Of a stretch of 24,380 bases of DNA, positions 13,369 through 21,542 are shown piece after piece. A program made the position numbers and the translations under genes. The notes under the pieces were generated by a model that saw only the letters and a list, made by a program, of their open reading frames with translations, was not told the DNA's origin and ran no database searches. This DNA comes from JAKEGN01 sp964465665 (GTDB lineage Bacteria; Pseudomonadota; Gammaproteobacteria; Steroidobacterales; Woeseiaceae), in contig CAYXKM010000224.1 of assembly GCA_964465665.1 (NCBI GenBank), forward strand, positions 1 to 24,380, read 5' to 3'. Each line of letters begins with the position of its first letter. Position 1 is the first letter of the stretch.

Positions 13369-14031
13369 TCAGGTCGACAACAACAAGCCAAACAACACCA
13401 GCCACACCAGCAACAGGTAGTGCCAGTAGACGGTGCACAACTCGATGCTCAGGCGAACGCTGTCAGCCTCGGCGCCGGCCCAGGTCCTGGCCGTCGATCG
13501 CGCCCACACGTACATCCCGCCGAGCAGGTGCAAGCCATGCACGGCCGTCAGCAGGTAGAAGAACGCATTTGCAGGGTTGCTTGCCACGTAATAACCGGAC
13601 GCATCGAGCTGCCGCCAGGCAAGAAATTGCCCGCCGAGAAACAGCACGGTCAAGAGGCCGGCGATCGCCAGTCCGGGTTTCAGTGCGCTGGTGCGCCCTG
13701 CCACAGCCGCATTGCGGGTCAGCTGGTAAGCAACACTCGCGAGTACCAGCAGCGCGGTGTTGAACCACAGCAGGTTCGGCTCGGTAACCGGACTCCAGTC
13801 ATGCATGTGCATGCGCATCGTGTACGCGCTGATGAACAGCGCAAACAGCGACGTAGCAACGGTGAGGAACATCGTCAGGGCGACGGTCTTCGAATTCGAG
13901 TCCAGCGATCGCCCGGACACGGCATCGTCCGCGGCGCTGGCTACCCACGGTTGCGTGTTCAGTGTCTGCTTCAGCAGCCAGCCGATGATGGTCGCCATGA
14001 TGCCGGCGAGAAATACAAGCGTGATCGTCAT
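13369..14031 (-). CDS. Second subunit III-family protein of the haem-copper oxidase
   Basis: The 220-aa membrane protein carries the subunit III C-terminal motifs FFYLLTAVHGLHLLGGMYVW and LCTVYWHYLLLVWLVLFGLLL and a WSPVTEPNLLWFNTALLVLAS segment. It is otherwise clearly different from the CtaE encoded next to it. An additional N-terminal helix (MTITLVFLAGIMATIIGWLL) precedes a polar linker (26-47) and the conserved helices. It lies 9 bases after ctaD and 31 bases before ctaE. It may be a paralogous subunit or replace a function of subunit III; the operon position makes an oxidase role very likely. Confidence 0.88.
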   Translation of the reverse strand: MTITLVFLAGIMATIIGWLLKQTLNTQPWVASAADDAVSGRSLDSNSKTVALTMFLTVATSLFALFISAYTMRMHMHDWSPVTEPNLLWFNTALLVLASVAYQLTRNAAVAGRTSALKPGLAIAGLLTVLFLGGQFLAWRQLDASGYYVASNPANAFFYLLTAVHGLHLLGGMYVWARSTARTWAGAEADSVRLSIELCTVYWHYLLLVWLVLFGLLLST

Positions 14032-14041
14032 GGAGGCCTGC

Positions 14042-15805
14042 CTAGTGATTTACACCGTGATCGCGGCCCACCGGCGCTTTGTCCGGCCCCACGTTCTGCG
14101 GGATGAAGTCCTCGTGGTATCCGGGCACGCTGTAATCGTAGGCCCAGCGGTGCACCACCGGCAGCTCATGTCCCCAGTTGCCGTGTTTCGGCGGCGTGTC
14201 CGGCGTCTGCCATTCGAGTGTCGTTGCGCCCCAGGGATTGGAATCGGCTTTCTTTCCGCTCCTCATGCTCTTGATGATGTTGATGAAGAACAGTATCTGC
14301 GTCAACGCCACGAAGATTGCGGATATCGTGATGCTCGCATTCAGCGTGTGCGCCGATTCCGGCATGAACGCGGTATCGCCCATCGCGAAATAGCGGCGCG
14401 GCACGCCGAGGAATCCGAGGTAATGCATCGGCAGGTAGATTGAGTAGGTACCGAGGAATGTCAGCCAGAAGTGCCAGCGGCCCAACCGCTCGTCGTACAT
14501 CCTGCCAGTGATTTTCGGGAACCAGTGATAGATGGCTGCGAATACCACGAGCACCGGCGACACGCCCATCACCATGTGAAAGTGGGCTACGACGAAATAG
14601 GTGTCCGAGAGTGGCAGGTCTACCACCACGTTGCCGAGAAAAATGCCGGTCAAGCCGCCGTGGATGAATGTGAAAATGAAACCGATGGCAAACAGCATTG
14701 GCACCCGCAGATGAATGTTGCCCTGCCACAATGTCAGCACCCAGTTGTAGACCTTGAGTGCCGTCGGCACCGCAATGATCAGCGTGGTGGTGGCAAAGAA
14801 GAATCCGAAATACGGATTCATGCCGCTGACGTACATGTGATGCGCCCAGACGACGAAACTCAGGCCGCCGATGGCCAATATGGCCCAGACCATCATGCGG
14901 TAACCGAAGATGTTTTTCCGGGCATGCGTTGCCAGCACGTCGGAGACGATGCCGAATGCCGGAAGTGCGACGATGTAGACCTCTGGATGACCAAAAAACC
15001 AGAAAAGATGCTGGAACAGCACCGGGCTGCCGCCTTCGTGGCTCAGCTGTACTCCGCCGGAAATCATGGCCGGCATGAAGAAACTCGTCATCACGGTTTT
15101 GTCGAGAATCATCATGATGGCGCTGACCAGCAACGCCGGGAATGCGAGCAGGCCTAGTATGGTCGCAGTGAATATGCCCCATACGGACAGGGGCATGCGC
15201 ATCAGCGTCATGCCGCGGCAACGGGCCTGCAGCACTGTCGTTACGTAGTTCAGGCCGCCCATGGTGAATGCCACGATGAACACCGCCAGTGACAGCAGCA
15301 TCAGCAGGATTCCCCATTCGACGCCAGGCGTGCCCTGGGCGATGGCCTGCGGCGGGTACAGTGTCCAGCCCGCTCCGGTCGATCCGCCGGGAACGAAGAA
15401 GCTCGCGAGCAGGATGATGACCGATAGTGCGTACACCCACACGCTCAGCATGTTCATGTACGGGAACACCATGTCCCGCGAACCGCACATGAGCGGAATC
15501 AGGTAGTTGCCGAAGCCGCCGAGAAACAGAGCGGTCAAGAGGTAAATCACCATGATCATGCCGTGCATGGTGACGAACTGGTAATAGTGCTCGGGGGTAA
15601 TGAAAGAAAACGAGCTGGGGAAACCGAGTTGCAGCCGCATCATTACCGACAGGCCCAGCGCAATCACGCCGACAAAGATGGCGATTGCACTGTACTGGAT
15701 CGCTATGACTTTGTGATCCTGGCTCCAGATGTACTTGGTGAAAAACGTAGTCGGGTCGTGATGCTCGATCTCATGATCACGATCGGCAATTGAAACGTAG
15801 GCCAT
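14042..15805 (-). CDS. ctaD: Cytochrome c oxidase subunit I, A1-type haem-copper oxidase
   Basis: The 587-aa catalytic subunit reduces oxygen at the haem a3/CuB site and pumps protons. All ligands are visible: low-spin haem His81 (TMHGMIM) and His410, high-spin haem His408 (VAHFHMVMG), CuB ligands His273, His322 and His323 (AHHMYVSG), and Tyr277 in FGHPEVYIVALPAFG, expected to be cross-linked. The D-channel set is present (Asn100 in GGFGNY, Asp111, Asn118, Glu275) as is the K-channel Lys351 (PTALKVYNW). Glu in HPEVY places it in the A1 subgroup. A 60-base gap separates it from ctaC upstream. The C-terminal extension is polar and cytoplasm- or periplasm-exposed. Confidence 0.97.
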   Translation of the reverse strand: MAYVSIADRDHEIEHHDPTTFFTKYIWSQDHKVIAIQYSAIAIFVGVIALGLSVMMRLQLGFPSSFSFITPEHYYQFVTMHGMIMVIYLLTALFLGGFGNYLIPLMCGSRDMVFPYMNMLSVWVYALSVIILLASFFVPGGSTGAGWTLYPPQAIAQGTPGVEWGILLMLLSLAVFIVAFTMGGLNYVTTVLQARCRGMTLMRMPLSVWGIFTATILGLLAFPALLVSAIMMILDKTVMTSFFMPAMISGGVQLSHEGGSPVLFQHLFWFFGHPEVYIVALPAFGIVSDVLATHARKNIFGYRMMVWAILAIGGLSFVVWAHHMYVSGMNPYFGFFFATTTLIIAVPTALKVYNWVLTLWQGNIHLRVPMLFAIGFIFTFIHGGLTGIFLGNVVVDLPLSDTYFVVAHFHMVMGVSPVLVVFAAIYHWFPKITGRMYDERLGRWHFWLTFLGTYSIYLPMHYLGFLGVPRRYFAMGDTAFMPESAHTLNASITISAIFVALTQILFFINIIKSMRSGKKADSNPWGATTLEWQTPDTPPKHGNWGHELPVVHRWAYDYSVPGYHEDFIPQNVGPDKAPVGRDHGVNH

Positions 15806-15865
15806 CAGGCTCCCCTTGTCACTGTTCGTGCGATCAGTTCTGTTCCGCTGCCATGCCCGTAATGA

Positions 15866-17218
15866 TCAAAGCGTGTTGATGTAGGCGATGACATCGTTGA
15901 TTTTCTGCTCATCGGTGAGAATTGCGCCGATAAGTCCCATTTGCAGGCCATAGTAATCCTGGCGATGCGCCCCGCGCACGCCGTCCCTGAAATGGCCAAG
16001 CTGTCGCGCCAGGTACCAGTCCGTCATACCGGCAAGCCGCGGCGCATTCATTGCCTGTATGCCGAGACCGTCGCCGCCGTGGCAGTACGCGCAGACCGCA
16101 TAGGTCTTGGCGCCGTTCGAGATATCGCCCGTAATGGTTGCCGGCGGCGCATTGTCCGGCAGCGTTGCGATATGCGCGATGACATTATCGACCGCATCGT
16201 CGGTGGCCAGTATGTTGGCCATGGGCGCCATCTGCCTGCCGTAGATATCGTCCTCGTGCACACCTCGCAAACCGGCTTTGTAGGCGTGTATCTGGTTTCT
16301 CATGTACCAGGCACCCTGCCCCGCAATTTTCGGTGCATTGAGCGCCAGCAGTCCCTCGCCCTGCTGGCCATGGCAGGCAGCGCATACCGCGTACTGCGCA
16401 GCTCCAACCGATGCGTTGCCCGGACTTGCAGCCTGTGTGTCCGCCCACGTCGGATGGCTTGCGACCCACTGCTCGTAGTCGTCCTGTTCATCCACGACTA
16501 CTGCACCTCGCATGGCGAAGTGAGCGATACCGCAAAGTTCCTCGCACAGCACTTCGTAAGTTCCGGTTTCTGTCGGCGTGAACCACATGTGCGTGATCAT
16601 GCCGGGCACCAGGTCCATTTTCACGCGGAACTGCGCTACGGTGAAATTGTGCAACACGTCCTTGGAGCGCAGGTTCATGCGGACCGGCACGTTGACGGGC
16701 AGGTGCAGCTCGGCGCTGGAAACCAGCACATCGTCTTGTCCCAGCGGATCGGCCGGGTCGATGCCGAATGGGTTCTCGTCACTGATCAGCCGCGCGGTGA
16801 CATTGCCGAACTGGCCATCGGTCCCTGGAAGGCGATAGCTCCAGTGCCACTGCTGACCGAGAGCCTCAACTTCCATGGCATTGTCCGGCACTTTGACGAA
16901 TTTCGCCCAGACGAAAAGACCGGGCGCGAGCATGGCGGCGACACCGATGGTCGTGAACACCGTCAGCCAGAGTTCGAGTTTCTTGTTTTCCGGGTCGTAA
17001 ACCGCGCGGCTGCCCTTTTTGGCGCGGTACCTGATGACGCAATAGGCCATGAACAGGTTGACGGCGACGAACACGAAGCCGGTGACCCAGAAAGTAATGT
17101 CGATGGTGTCGTCGATCTGGCTCCAGTTCGATGCCAGCGGCGTGAATGTCCACGGACTCAGGAAGTGGAATACGAGCGATCCCAGAACCAGCAGGATCAA
17201 TACAACTGCTAAAGGCAT
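15866..17218 (-). CDS. ctaC: Cytochrome c oxidase subunit II fused to two cytochrome c domains (caa3-type)
   Basis: The 450-aa protein has three hydrophobic segments (about 3-20, 41-62 and 84-105), then the periplasmic CuA cupredoxin domain with His190 (VLHNFTV), Cys225-Glu227-Cys229 (CEELCGIAH), His233 and Met236. Two class I cytochrome c domains follow, with CAACH (279-283) and CAYCH (376-380) and candidate axial Met residues near 330-333 and 427. Electrons from a cytochrome c or directly from bc1 would pass through the haems to CuA. Canonical subunit II has two helices; the extra N-terminal one may be a signal anchor. AAGGA lies 10 bases before ATG 17218. It is the first gene of the operon. 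Confidence 0.95.
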   Translation of the reverse strand: MPLAVVLILLVLGSLVFHFLSPWTFTPLASNWSQIDDTIDITFWVTGFVFVAVNLFMAYCVIRYRAKKGSRAVYDPENKKLELWLTVFTTIGVAAMLAPGLFVWAKFVKVPDNAMEVEALGQQWHWSYRLPGTDGQFGNVTARLISDENPFGIDPADPLGQDDVLVSSAELHLPVNVPVRMNLRSKDVLHNFTVAQFRVKMDLVPGMITHMWFTPTETGTYEVLCEELCGIAHFAMRGAVVVDEQDDYEQWVASHPTWADTQAASPGNASVGAAQYAVCAACHGQQGEGLLALNAPKIAGQGAWYMRNQIHAYKAGLRGVHEDDIYGRQMAPMANILATDDAVDNVIAHIATLPDNAPPATITGDISNGAKTYAVCAYCHGGDGLGIQAMNAPRLAGMTDWYLARQLGHFRDGVRGAHRQDYYGLQMGLIGAILTDEQKINDVIAYINTL

Positions 17219-17614
17219 ACCTGTCGCATCCTTTTTCTTGAAGTTCTGCGGAAGTGTTGAACGGCTGCCGGTGAGCCGTCCGTCATGATCTCGATCAGCA
17301 CGCTACTTTCATTCAATCTGAATTGTGACACTGCAATCCCTGGCAGGACGCCTCCCCCATCGAACCCCGTGAGCCGCCGCGTCTGTTATTGATTTTCGCG
17401 AACCGATTATGTCCGGACTTCGCATCGGCAGACACGCCTGCCCGGCCAGCAGGCAGGATAGTTTATTCAGGCATTGATTTCCACTACGGACAGCAATTTC
17501 AGAATGTGGTACTGCTTGCCCAAGCCCTTGATTGCAGGCAGGAATCCGGGATGGCCCCGGAGCCGGGCCTGGGCGCCCGAGGGGCTTGCTACCCGACGTC
17601 GGTCAATGTCGGTG
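17219..17614. other. Non-coding interval between the ECF module and the oxidase operon
   Basis: No convincing gene is seen on either strand. It must hold the oxidase promoter on the minus strand; the best I find is TTGCAG (17336-17331) with a poor AATGAA 17 bases on. A 6-bp hairpin GCCTGC/GCAGGC lies at 17436-17454. A longer imperfect hairpin (GCCCC/GGGGC enclosing CGGGC/GCCCG) lies at 17554-17585, downstream of the putative anti-sigma gene. It lacks a T-run, so it is not a textbook terminator. Confidence 0.6.
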
Positions 17615-18055
17615 TCAGAGTGTGGAGCGCAGGTCGCGTTCGACGCTTTCCCGGACCTTCTCCAGGTCCTCTTGCAGGTGGATGAGCTCTTCCTCGAGCG
17701 GGCCGGTCAGGTCCGCGGTACGCACATTCAGTGGAAAGTTGCCGAGTCGCTCGCCGGCTTCGGGCGTGACCGTGGTTGCAACCGCGCCGACAGTTTCCGG
17801 AGCTGCCGGGGCAGCGTTCTCGCGATTCGTGTTGATAAGCAAAATGATCAGAGCCGCTGCCGCAAGGCCGGTCAGGCCGCTGAGCCACCAGCCCGGCAGC
17901 CTGACCTCACGATCGGCCGGCAAGGAACGCATTTTCCCCGCAGCACGAATCGATGCATCGATGCGCGAACGGAGTTCTGCCGATACTTCTGCATTGACCT
18001 GCCTTGCGTCAGCGCGCAGCCGTTCCTCGAGATCCGTATCCTTATACCTTGCCAT
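17615..18055 (-). CDS. Putative membrane anti-sigma factor of the ECF module
   Basis: The 146-aa protein has a charged cytoplasmic N-terminal region (1-54, Arg/Glu-rich), one membrane helix (about 56-75, WWLSGLTGLAAAALIILLI) and a periplasmic tail rich in Glu that ends in a helical QEDLEKVRESVERDL stretch. The topology is that of single-pass anti-sigma factors, but the zinc-binding HxxxCxxC motif is absent. ATG 18055 has GGAG 8 bases upstream and overlaps the sigma-factor gene by 14 bases, indicating coupled translation. The role is inferred from topology and position. Confidence 0.7.
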   Translation of the reverse strand: MARYKDTDLEERLRADARQVNAEVSAELRSRIDASIRAAGKMRSLPADREVRLPGWWLSGLTGLAAAALIILLINTNRENAAPAAPETVGAVATTVTPEAGERLGNFPLNVRTADLTGPLEEELIHLQEDLEKVRESVERDLRSTL

Positions 18056-18596
18056 ACATTTCACTCCTTTCACTGACGGCAGCCTTCTGCCGCAACGCAG
18101 CGGCAAGCCGGCGGCGGCTGCGCATCAGCGAGACCTTGGTCCATGCGAGCGACCGATCGAGAGTTCTGGCGACATCGGCCAGCGGAAGGTCCTCCGCGTA
18201 ACGCAGCCAGAGTGCCGAATAGGCGTCACCGGATACCAGTTCCCTCGCAACCAGCCACAGATTTCGCCGCTCCGACTGCTCGATGCAGGATGCCAGCGGG
18301 TCGACATGATCAACGAGCTCCGTGGCATCGCCGGAAGACGACATCGGCTGCCGCGCCGCATTGCGTATCGCAATCCGGTACAGCCAGGTGCTGAATCGCC
18401 ATCGCGGATCGTAGCTTTGCAGGTACCGATACGCGTTCACGAAAGTGTCCTGGATGGCATCTTCCGCATCGGCGCGGTTGTTGCAGCGACCGAGCAAAAA
18501 TCGCAGCAACCGGCCCTGGTAGCGTTCGACCAGTTCGTCGAATGCAGCGGCCGAACCGCGTTTCGCTGCCTCCACCAGTTGCTCATCCGTTGCCAC
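18042..18596 (-). CDS. ECF-type RNA polymerase sigma factor
   Basis: The 184-aa sigma70-family protein has region 2 (AFDELVERYQGRLLRFLLGR, then ADAEDAIQDTFVNAYRYL and WRFSTWLYRIAIRNA) and region 4 (YAEDLPLADVARTLDRSLAWTKVSLMRSRRRL). Region 4 is somewhat atypical in that AWTKVSLMRSRRRL replaces the common GTVKSRLHRAR. The start is GTG 18596 with weak ribosome binding, 29 bases after the stop of the secreted-protein gene. The overlap with the putative anti-sigma gene supports a regulatory pair. An ECF-like promoter upstream of the first gene suggests autoregulation. Confidence 0.93.
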   Translation of the reverse strand: MATDEQLVEAAKRGSAAAFDELVERYQGRLLRFLLGRCNNRADAEDAIQDTFVNAYRYLQSYDPRWRFSTWLYRIAIRNAARQPMSSSGDATELVDHVDPLASCIEQSERRNLWLVARELVSGDAYSALWLRYAEDLPLADVARTLDRSLAWTKVSLMRSRRRLAAALRQKAAVSERSEMYGKV

Positions 18597-18625
18597 GCTA
18601 TTGCAATGCCCGCAGGGCTCGCCTG

Positions 18626-19573
18626 TCAGTCATTCACGTTGAGCTGCCGCACGATCTGCTTCGGGTCGACTACGGTGCGAATCGACAGCACCTTTTCCTT
18701 CACCTGGATCTTCGTGTTCTGGATCAGCATCCGCACATCCGGATCGAGCTCCGAATTGAAAGCTTGCAAGCTGATCAATCCGTTGATGATGCCGCCGATC
18801 GATTCGGTCAGTTGCGGATCCGTGGAAACGAGTTGCGCTTCGATAGCGATATAGTCCTGGCTTTCCGAGACCATCAGCGCCACGTGTTCTGTATTGCGAA
18901 TGATGTTCGATTGCCAGCCTTCGCCATCGTCGCCCATGTCGTCTGTTTTCAGGCCCGCCTGCACGAACGTCTTGTCCGCGGTCAGTACGAACAGCGAACC
19001 GCTGTGCGCCGCACTGCCGGCGATCTTGCCGCCGCTGTCGAGCAGTGCCCGCATACCGTCGTTGCTGGATGCAACGATCAGTTTGTTCTTTACCGCAAAA
19101 CTGAAGAACGCTTCTTTATCCAGGCCATCAAACGCGATTTCCTGTTTGTGCGGCTGTTCGCGTTCCGGGTCAGATTCACTGTAGTCGGTCACGTGATAGT
19201 AGGTCTTGCCCTTGTGGCTTTCCGTGTCAAGGGAGGACTCGCCAGCCGCGATGGCCAGCAACTTGTCCTGGCTTTCCTTGCTGATGTTGCCTTCGAGCAC
19301 GATGATCGTGCCCTTGTCCGTATTCGAGAAGGCCGTCAGGCGATCGGTCTCCTTGTTGATGTCGATGCCGATTTCCTCATGGATTTCCATGAACACCTCG
19401 GCGTCCATCCAGTTGTAGAGCTCGCGGCCGGATGCCGATTCGCGCATCTGTTTCAGGTCTGCGTGCAGGTACCACCGGGTACCTTCCGGAAGATCGCCCT
19501 CGCGGACCTCGCCGAAAGCCAGCAAAGGAAGCAATAAGAACAATGAGATCAGTAGCTTGTGATTTCCGCTCAT
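18626..19573 (-). CDS. Secreted protein of unknown function leading the ECF operon
   Basis: The 315-aa product starts with a Sec signal peptide (MSGNHKLLISLFLLLPLLAFG, cleavage probably near residue 21) and has no lipobox or further membrane helix. The mature part is acidic and shows a repeated type of strand-rich segment, such as GTIIVLEGNISKESQDKLLAI and AFFSFAVKNKLIVASSNDGMRALLDSGGKIAG. I do not recognise the family. ATG 19573 is preferred because the signal peptide begins there and AGGGA lies 6 bases upstream. As the first gene before a sigma/anti-sigma pair, it may be a sensor, an effector of the envelope response, or simply coregulated. Confidence 0.8.
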   Translation of the reverse strand: MSGNHKLLISLFLLLPLLAFGEVREGDLPEGTRWYLHADLKQMRESASGRELYNWMDAEVFMEIHEEIGIDINKETDRLTAFSNTDKGTIIVLEGNISKESQDKLLAIAAGESSLDTESHKGKTYYHVTDYSESDPEREQPHKQEIAFDGLDKEAFFSFAVKNKLIVASSNDGMRALLDSGGKIAGSAAHSGSLFVLTADKTFVQAGLKTDDMGDDGEGWQSNIIRNTEHVALMVSESQDYIAIEAQLVSTDPQLTESIGGIINGLISLQAFNSELDPDVRMLIQNTKIQVKEKVLSIRTVVDPKQIVRQLNVND

Positions 19574-19610
19574 GACAGGTCCCTGCAATCGATCGGGTGA
19601 ATTTACAGGC

Positions 19611-19640
19611 TTATAGCGCCGCCGGGCGGAAAAGGTTACA
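19611..19640 (-). promoter_or_regulatory. Putative ECF-type promoter of the secreted protein/sigma/anti-sigma operon
   Basis: The minus strand reads TGTAACC (19640-19634), a 15-base GC-rich spacer beginning TTTT, then CGCTATAA (19618-19611). An AAC-containing -35 and a CG-starting -10 are typical of ECF sigma promoters. It lies about 38 bases before the ATG at 19573, so transcription would start with a leader of roughly 30 bases. Confidence 0.5.
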
Positions 19641-19660
19641 GCACCTCGCAATTGTTTGAC

Positions 19661-19687
19661 GGTCGCCCGCGCTGCGGGCTCCTACAG
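19661..19687 (+). repeat. REP palindrome, CCCGC/GCGGG variant
   Basis: GGTCGCCCGCGCTGCGGGCT followed by CCTACAG matches the variant at 629-656 except in the loop (GCT instead of GGT). Confidence 0.82.
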
Positions 19688-19711
19688 TGCGATCCCGGGG
19701 CGGCGACACGG

Positions 19712-19761
19712 CGGCAGGCCTTTCGAGCGAGTTGGAATTTCCGAGTGAGAAAGGCCTGCCG
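19712..19761. repeat. 13-bp perfect hairpin embedded between two REPs
   Basis: CGGCAGGCCTTTC (19712-19724) is the reverse complement of GAAAGGCCTGCCG (19749-19761) around a 24-base loop. The loop itself contains GGAATTTCC. It is distinct from the REP stem and lies between the REP copies at 19661-19687 and 19783-19809, giving a composite element. Confidence 0.8.
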
Positions 19762-19782
19762 GCGTGGCGCCGTTCGTGGCAA

Positions 19783-19809
19783 GTCGCCTGCAATGCAGGC
19801 TCCTACAGG
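19783..19809 (+). repeat. REP palindrome, CCTGC/GCAGG variant
   Basis: It is identical to the copy next to the RAYT gene at 577-603: GTCG, CCTGC, AAT, GCAGG, CTCCTACAGG. It ends 8 bases before the stop codon of the amidohydrolase gene. Confidence 0.85.
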
Positions 19810-19817
19810 CGATCTGG

Positions 19818-21512
19818 TCAGGCTTCGTAGGCGGTATTGCCGCCGACGACAGTTCGCACGACCTTGATGTCGACGATGCTGTCCGGATCCACATCGTGCG
19901 GGTCCTTTTCGAGGATCACGAAATCGGCGAGCTTGCCGGGCGCGAGCGTGCCTTTCGTGTCTTCCTCGAACGATGCGTACGCGCCGTGCACCGTACAGAT
20001 GCGCATGGCCTCGGTGACCGAGACTCGCTGGTTCGGTCCCCACACTCGTCCTTTCTGATCTTTTCTCGTGACCATGCTCTGTATTGCCATCAGCGGTTCG
20101 TACGGTCCGGGCGTGTAGTCGGAAGCCGGCGCGACCGGTATGCCCGCATCGAGAAAGCTGCGGTGCGCAAACATGTGCTGCATTTTTTCCGGGCCGTAGT
20201 CGACCCACTTGTTGCCGTGATAATAAGCGTAGGTATAGAAGGGTGCCGGCACGACCCCCGCCGCCTTGATTCGCGCCAGCAGCTCTCCGTTGATCAGCGA
20301 ACAATGTTCGATGCGATGGCGCGGGTTGGCACCGCTGCTGTTTTTCAGAACCCGCTCATACGCGTTCAGCACCATCTCGATGGCCACGTCGCCGTTCGCG
20401 TGGATCCCGACCCGGAAGCCGTGCGCTACCGCATCGTCGACGGCATCGTCGATCTGTTCCTGGGTCATCGTAAGTATGCCGTAGTCGTCCGGCCTTCCTG
20501 CGTACGGCGTACTCATGCTCATCGTTCTTTCGGATGCGGAACCGTCGGCGGCATACTTGACCGCACCGATGCGCAGCCAGTCGTCGCCGAAGCCCGAACG
20601 TATTCCGGCAATCTTCAAGCCTTTGTATACCTCGCTGTTGCCGCCCGGCATAAAGGACATGCGAAAGGCCATCTCACCTGCGGCGCGAGCATCCTGGTAT
20701 GCGACAAAGTCGTCGTAACTCCCGTAAGCATCCGTCGTCGACGTCAGCCCGGATGCCGTCATGTTCCGCGAAGCAATTTTCACGGCTTCCTGCCGCAAAG
20801 CGCGGGTCATTTCCGGCCAGGTGCCGGCATTGAAAAACGGTTCGCGCGCGTGCTCTGCAACCTTGCCCGTGAATTCGCCGTTTTCACGATAGAACTTGCC
20901 GCCGACCGGATCGGGGGTGTCGATAGTAATGCCCGCCACTTCGAAGCCTTTGGAATTCACCACCCCGGTATGACCGCCGCGATGGCCGACGTAGACCGGA
21001 TGATCGCGAACCACTTCATCTATATCGTTGCGGGTCAATGCGCGCTCGTCCTCGAAAATCGTGTCGTCGTACATGACACCGCGAACCCAATGCCCCGGAG
21101 GCGTTTTCGCCGCCTGACCCTTGAGCGCCTGCTTTACATCCTCGATGCGCGGCAGGTTGACGTTGACACCTACGGCTTCCTCGGCAAACAACGGGTGACT
21201 GTGCGCATCGATGAATCCGGGGGTCACGGTCATGCCACGTGCATCGATGCGCGTGGTGCCCGAGCCGGCCAGGTTGAGGATTTCGGTATTGGAGCCAACC
21301 GCTATGATGTGACTGCCGCGCACCGCAATGGCTTCCGCCACAGGCTCGTACCAGTCCATGGTCAGGACGCGACCGCCGGTGACCACGATATCGGCGTCGC
21401 CGATTGCGCTTTCGGCGCGTGCCGCCTGTGTAATGGCGCCGAGCCCGAGCGGCGCGACCAGCGACGTAGCGAGTGACGATCCGACGAATCTCCTGCGCGT
21501 GACCTTGCTCAT
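19818..21512 (-). CDS. Tat-exported amidohydrolase (YtcJ-like, amidohydrolase_3 family)
   Basis: The 564-aa protein starts with a twin-arginine signal (MSKVTRRRFVGSS, hydrophobic to about residue 35, AARAE cleavage site), so it folds in the cytoplasm and is exported. The amidohydrolase core shows the metal motif TPGFIDAHSHPLF, YVGHRGGHTGVVNS, the substrate-side IHANGDVAIEMVLNAYE, HRIEHCSLI, and the late ASDYTPGPYEPLMAIQSMVTR. The C-terminal composite beta domain has GTLAPGKLADFVILEKDP. The family hydrolyses amide or cyclic C-N bonds of diverse substrates; the actual one cannot be predicted. ATG 21512 has AGAGGG 7 bases upstream. It is the last gene of the operon, 30 bases after the cupin gene. 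Confidence 0.92.
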   Translation of the reverse strand: MSKVTRRRFVGSSLATSLVAPLGLGAITQAARAESAIGDADIVVTGGRVLTMDWYEPVAEAIAVRGSHIIAVGSNTEILNLAGSGTTRIDARGMTVTPGFIDAHSHPLFAEEAVGVNVNLPRIEDVKQALKGQAAKTPPGHWVRGVMYDDTIFEDERALTRNDIDEVVRDHPVYVGHRGGHTGVVNSKGFEVAGITIDTPDPVGGKFYRENGEFTGKVAEHAREPFFNAGTWPEMTRALRQEAVKIASRNMTASGLTSTTDAYGSYDDFVAYQDARAAGEMAFRMSFMPGGNSEVYKGLKIAGIRSGFGDDWLRIGAVKYAADGSASERTMSMSTPYAGRPDDYGILTMTQEQIDDAVDDAVAHGFRVGIHANGDVAIEMVLNAYERVLKNSSGANPRHRIEHCSLINGELLARIKAAGVVPAPFYTYAYYHGNKWVDYGPEKMQHMFAHRSFLDAGIPVAPASDYTPGPYEPLMAIQSMVTRKDQKGRVWGPNQRVSVTEAMRICTVHGAYASFEEDTKGTLAPGKLADFVILEKDPHDVDPDSIVDIKVVRTVVGGNTAYEA

Positions 21513-21542
21513 GCCGGTACCCTCTTGGTGTTCGTGCAACGG

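Noticed and set aside
17554..17585. GC-rich hairpin as a rho-independent terminator for the ECF operon
   Set aside because: The stem is interrupted and no T-run follows on the minus strand, so it is listed only as part of the non-coding interval.
17389..17685. Short plus-strand open frame in the gap after the oxidase operon
   Set aside because: It has no ribosome-binding site and no recognisable protein features, and it runs into the antisense of the putative anti-sigma gene.
19764..21476. 570-codon plus-strand open frame opposite the amidohydrolase
   Set aside because: It is a shadow of the high-GC codon pattern of the minus-strand gene, which has clear amidohydrolase motifs. The antisense product is rich in Arg/His/Val and has no recognisable domain.
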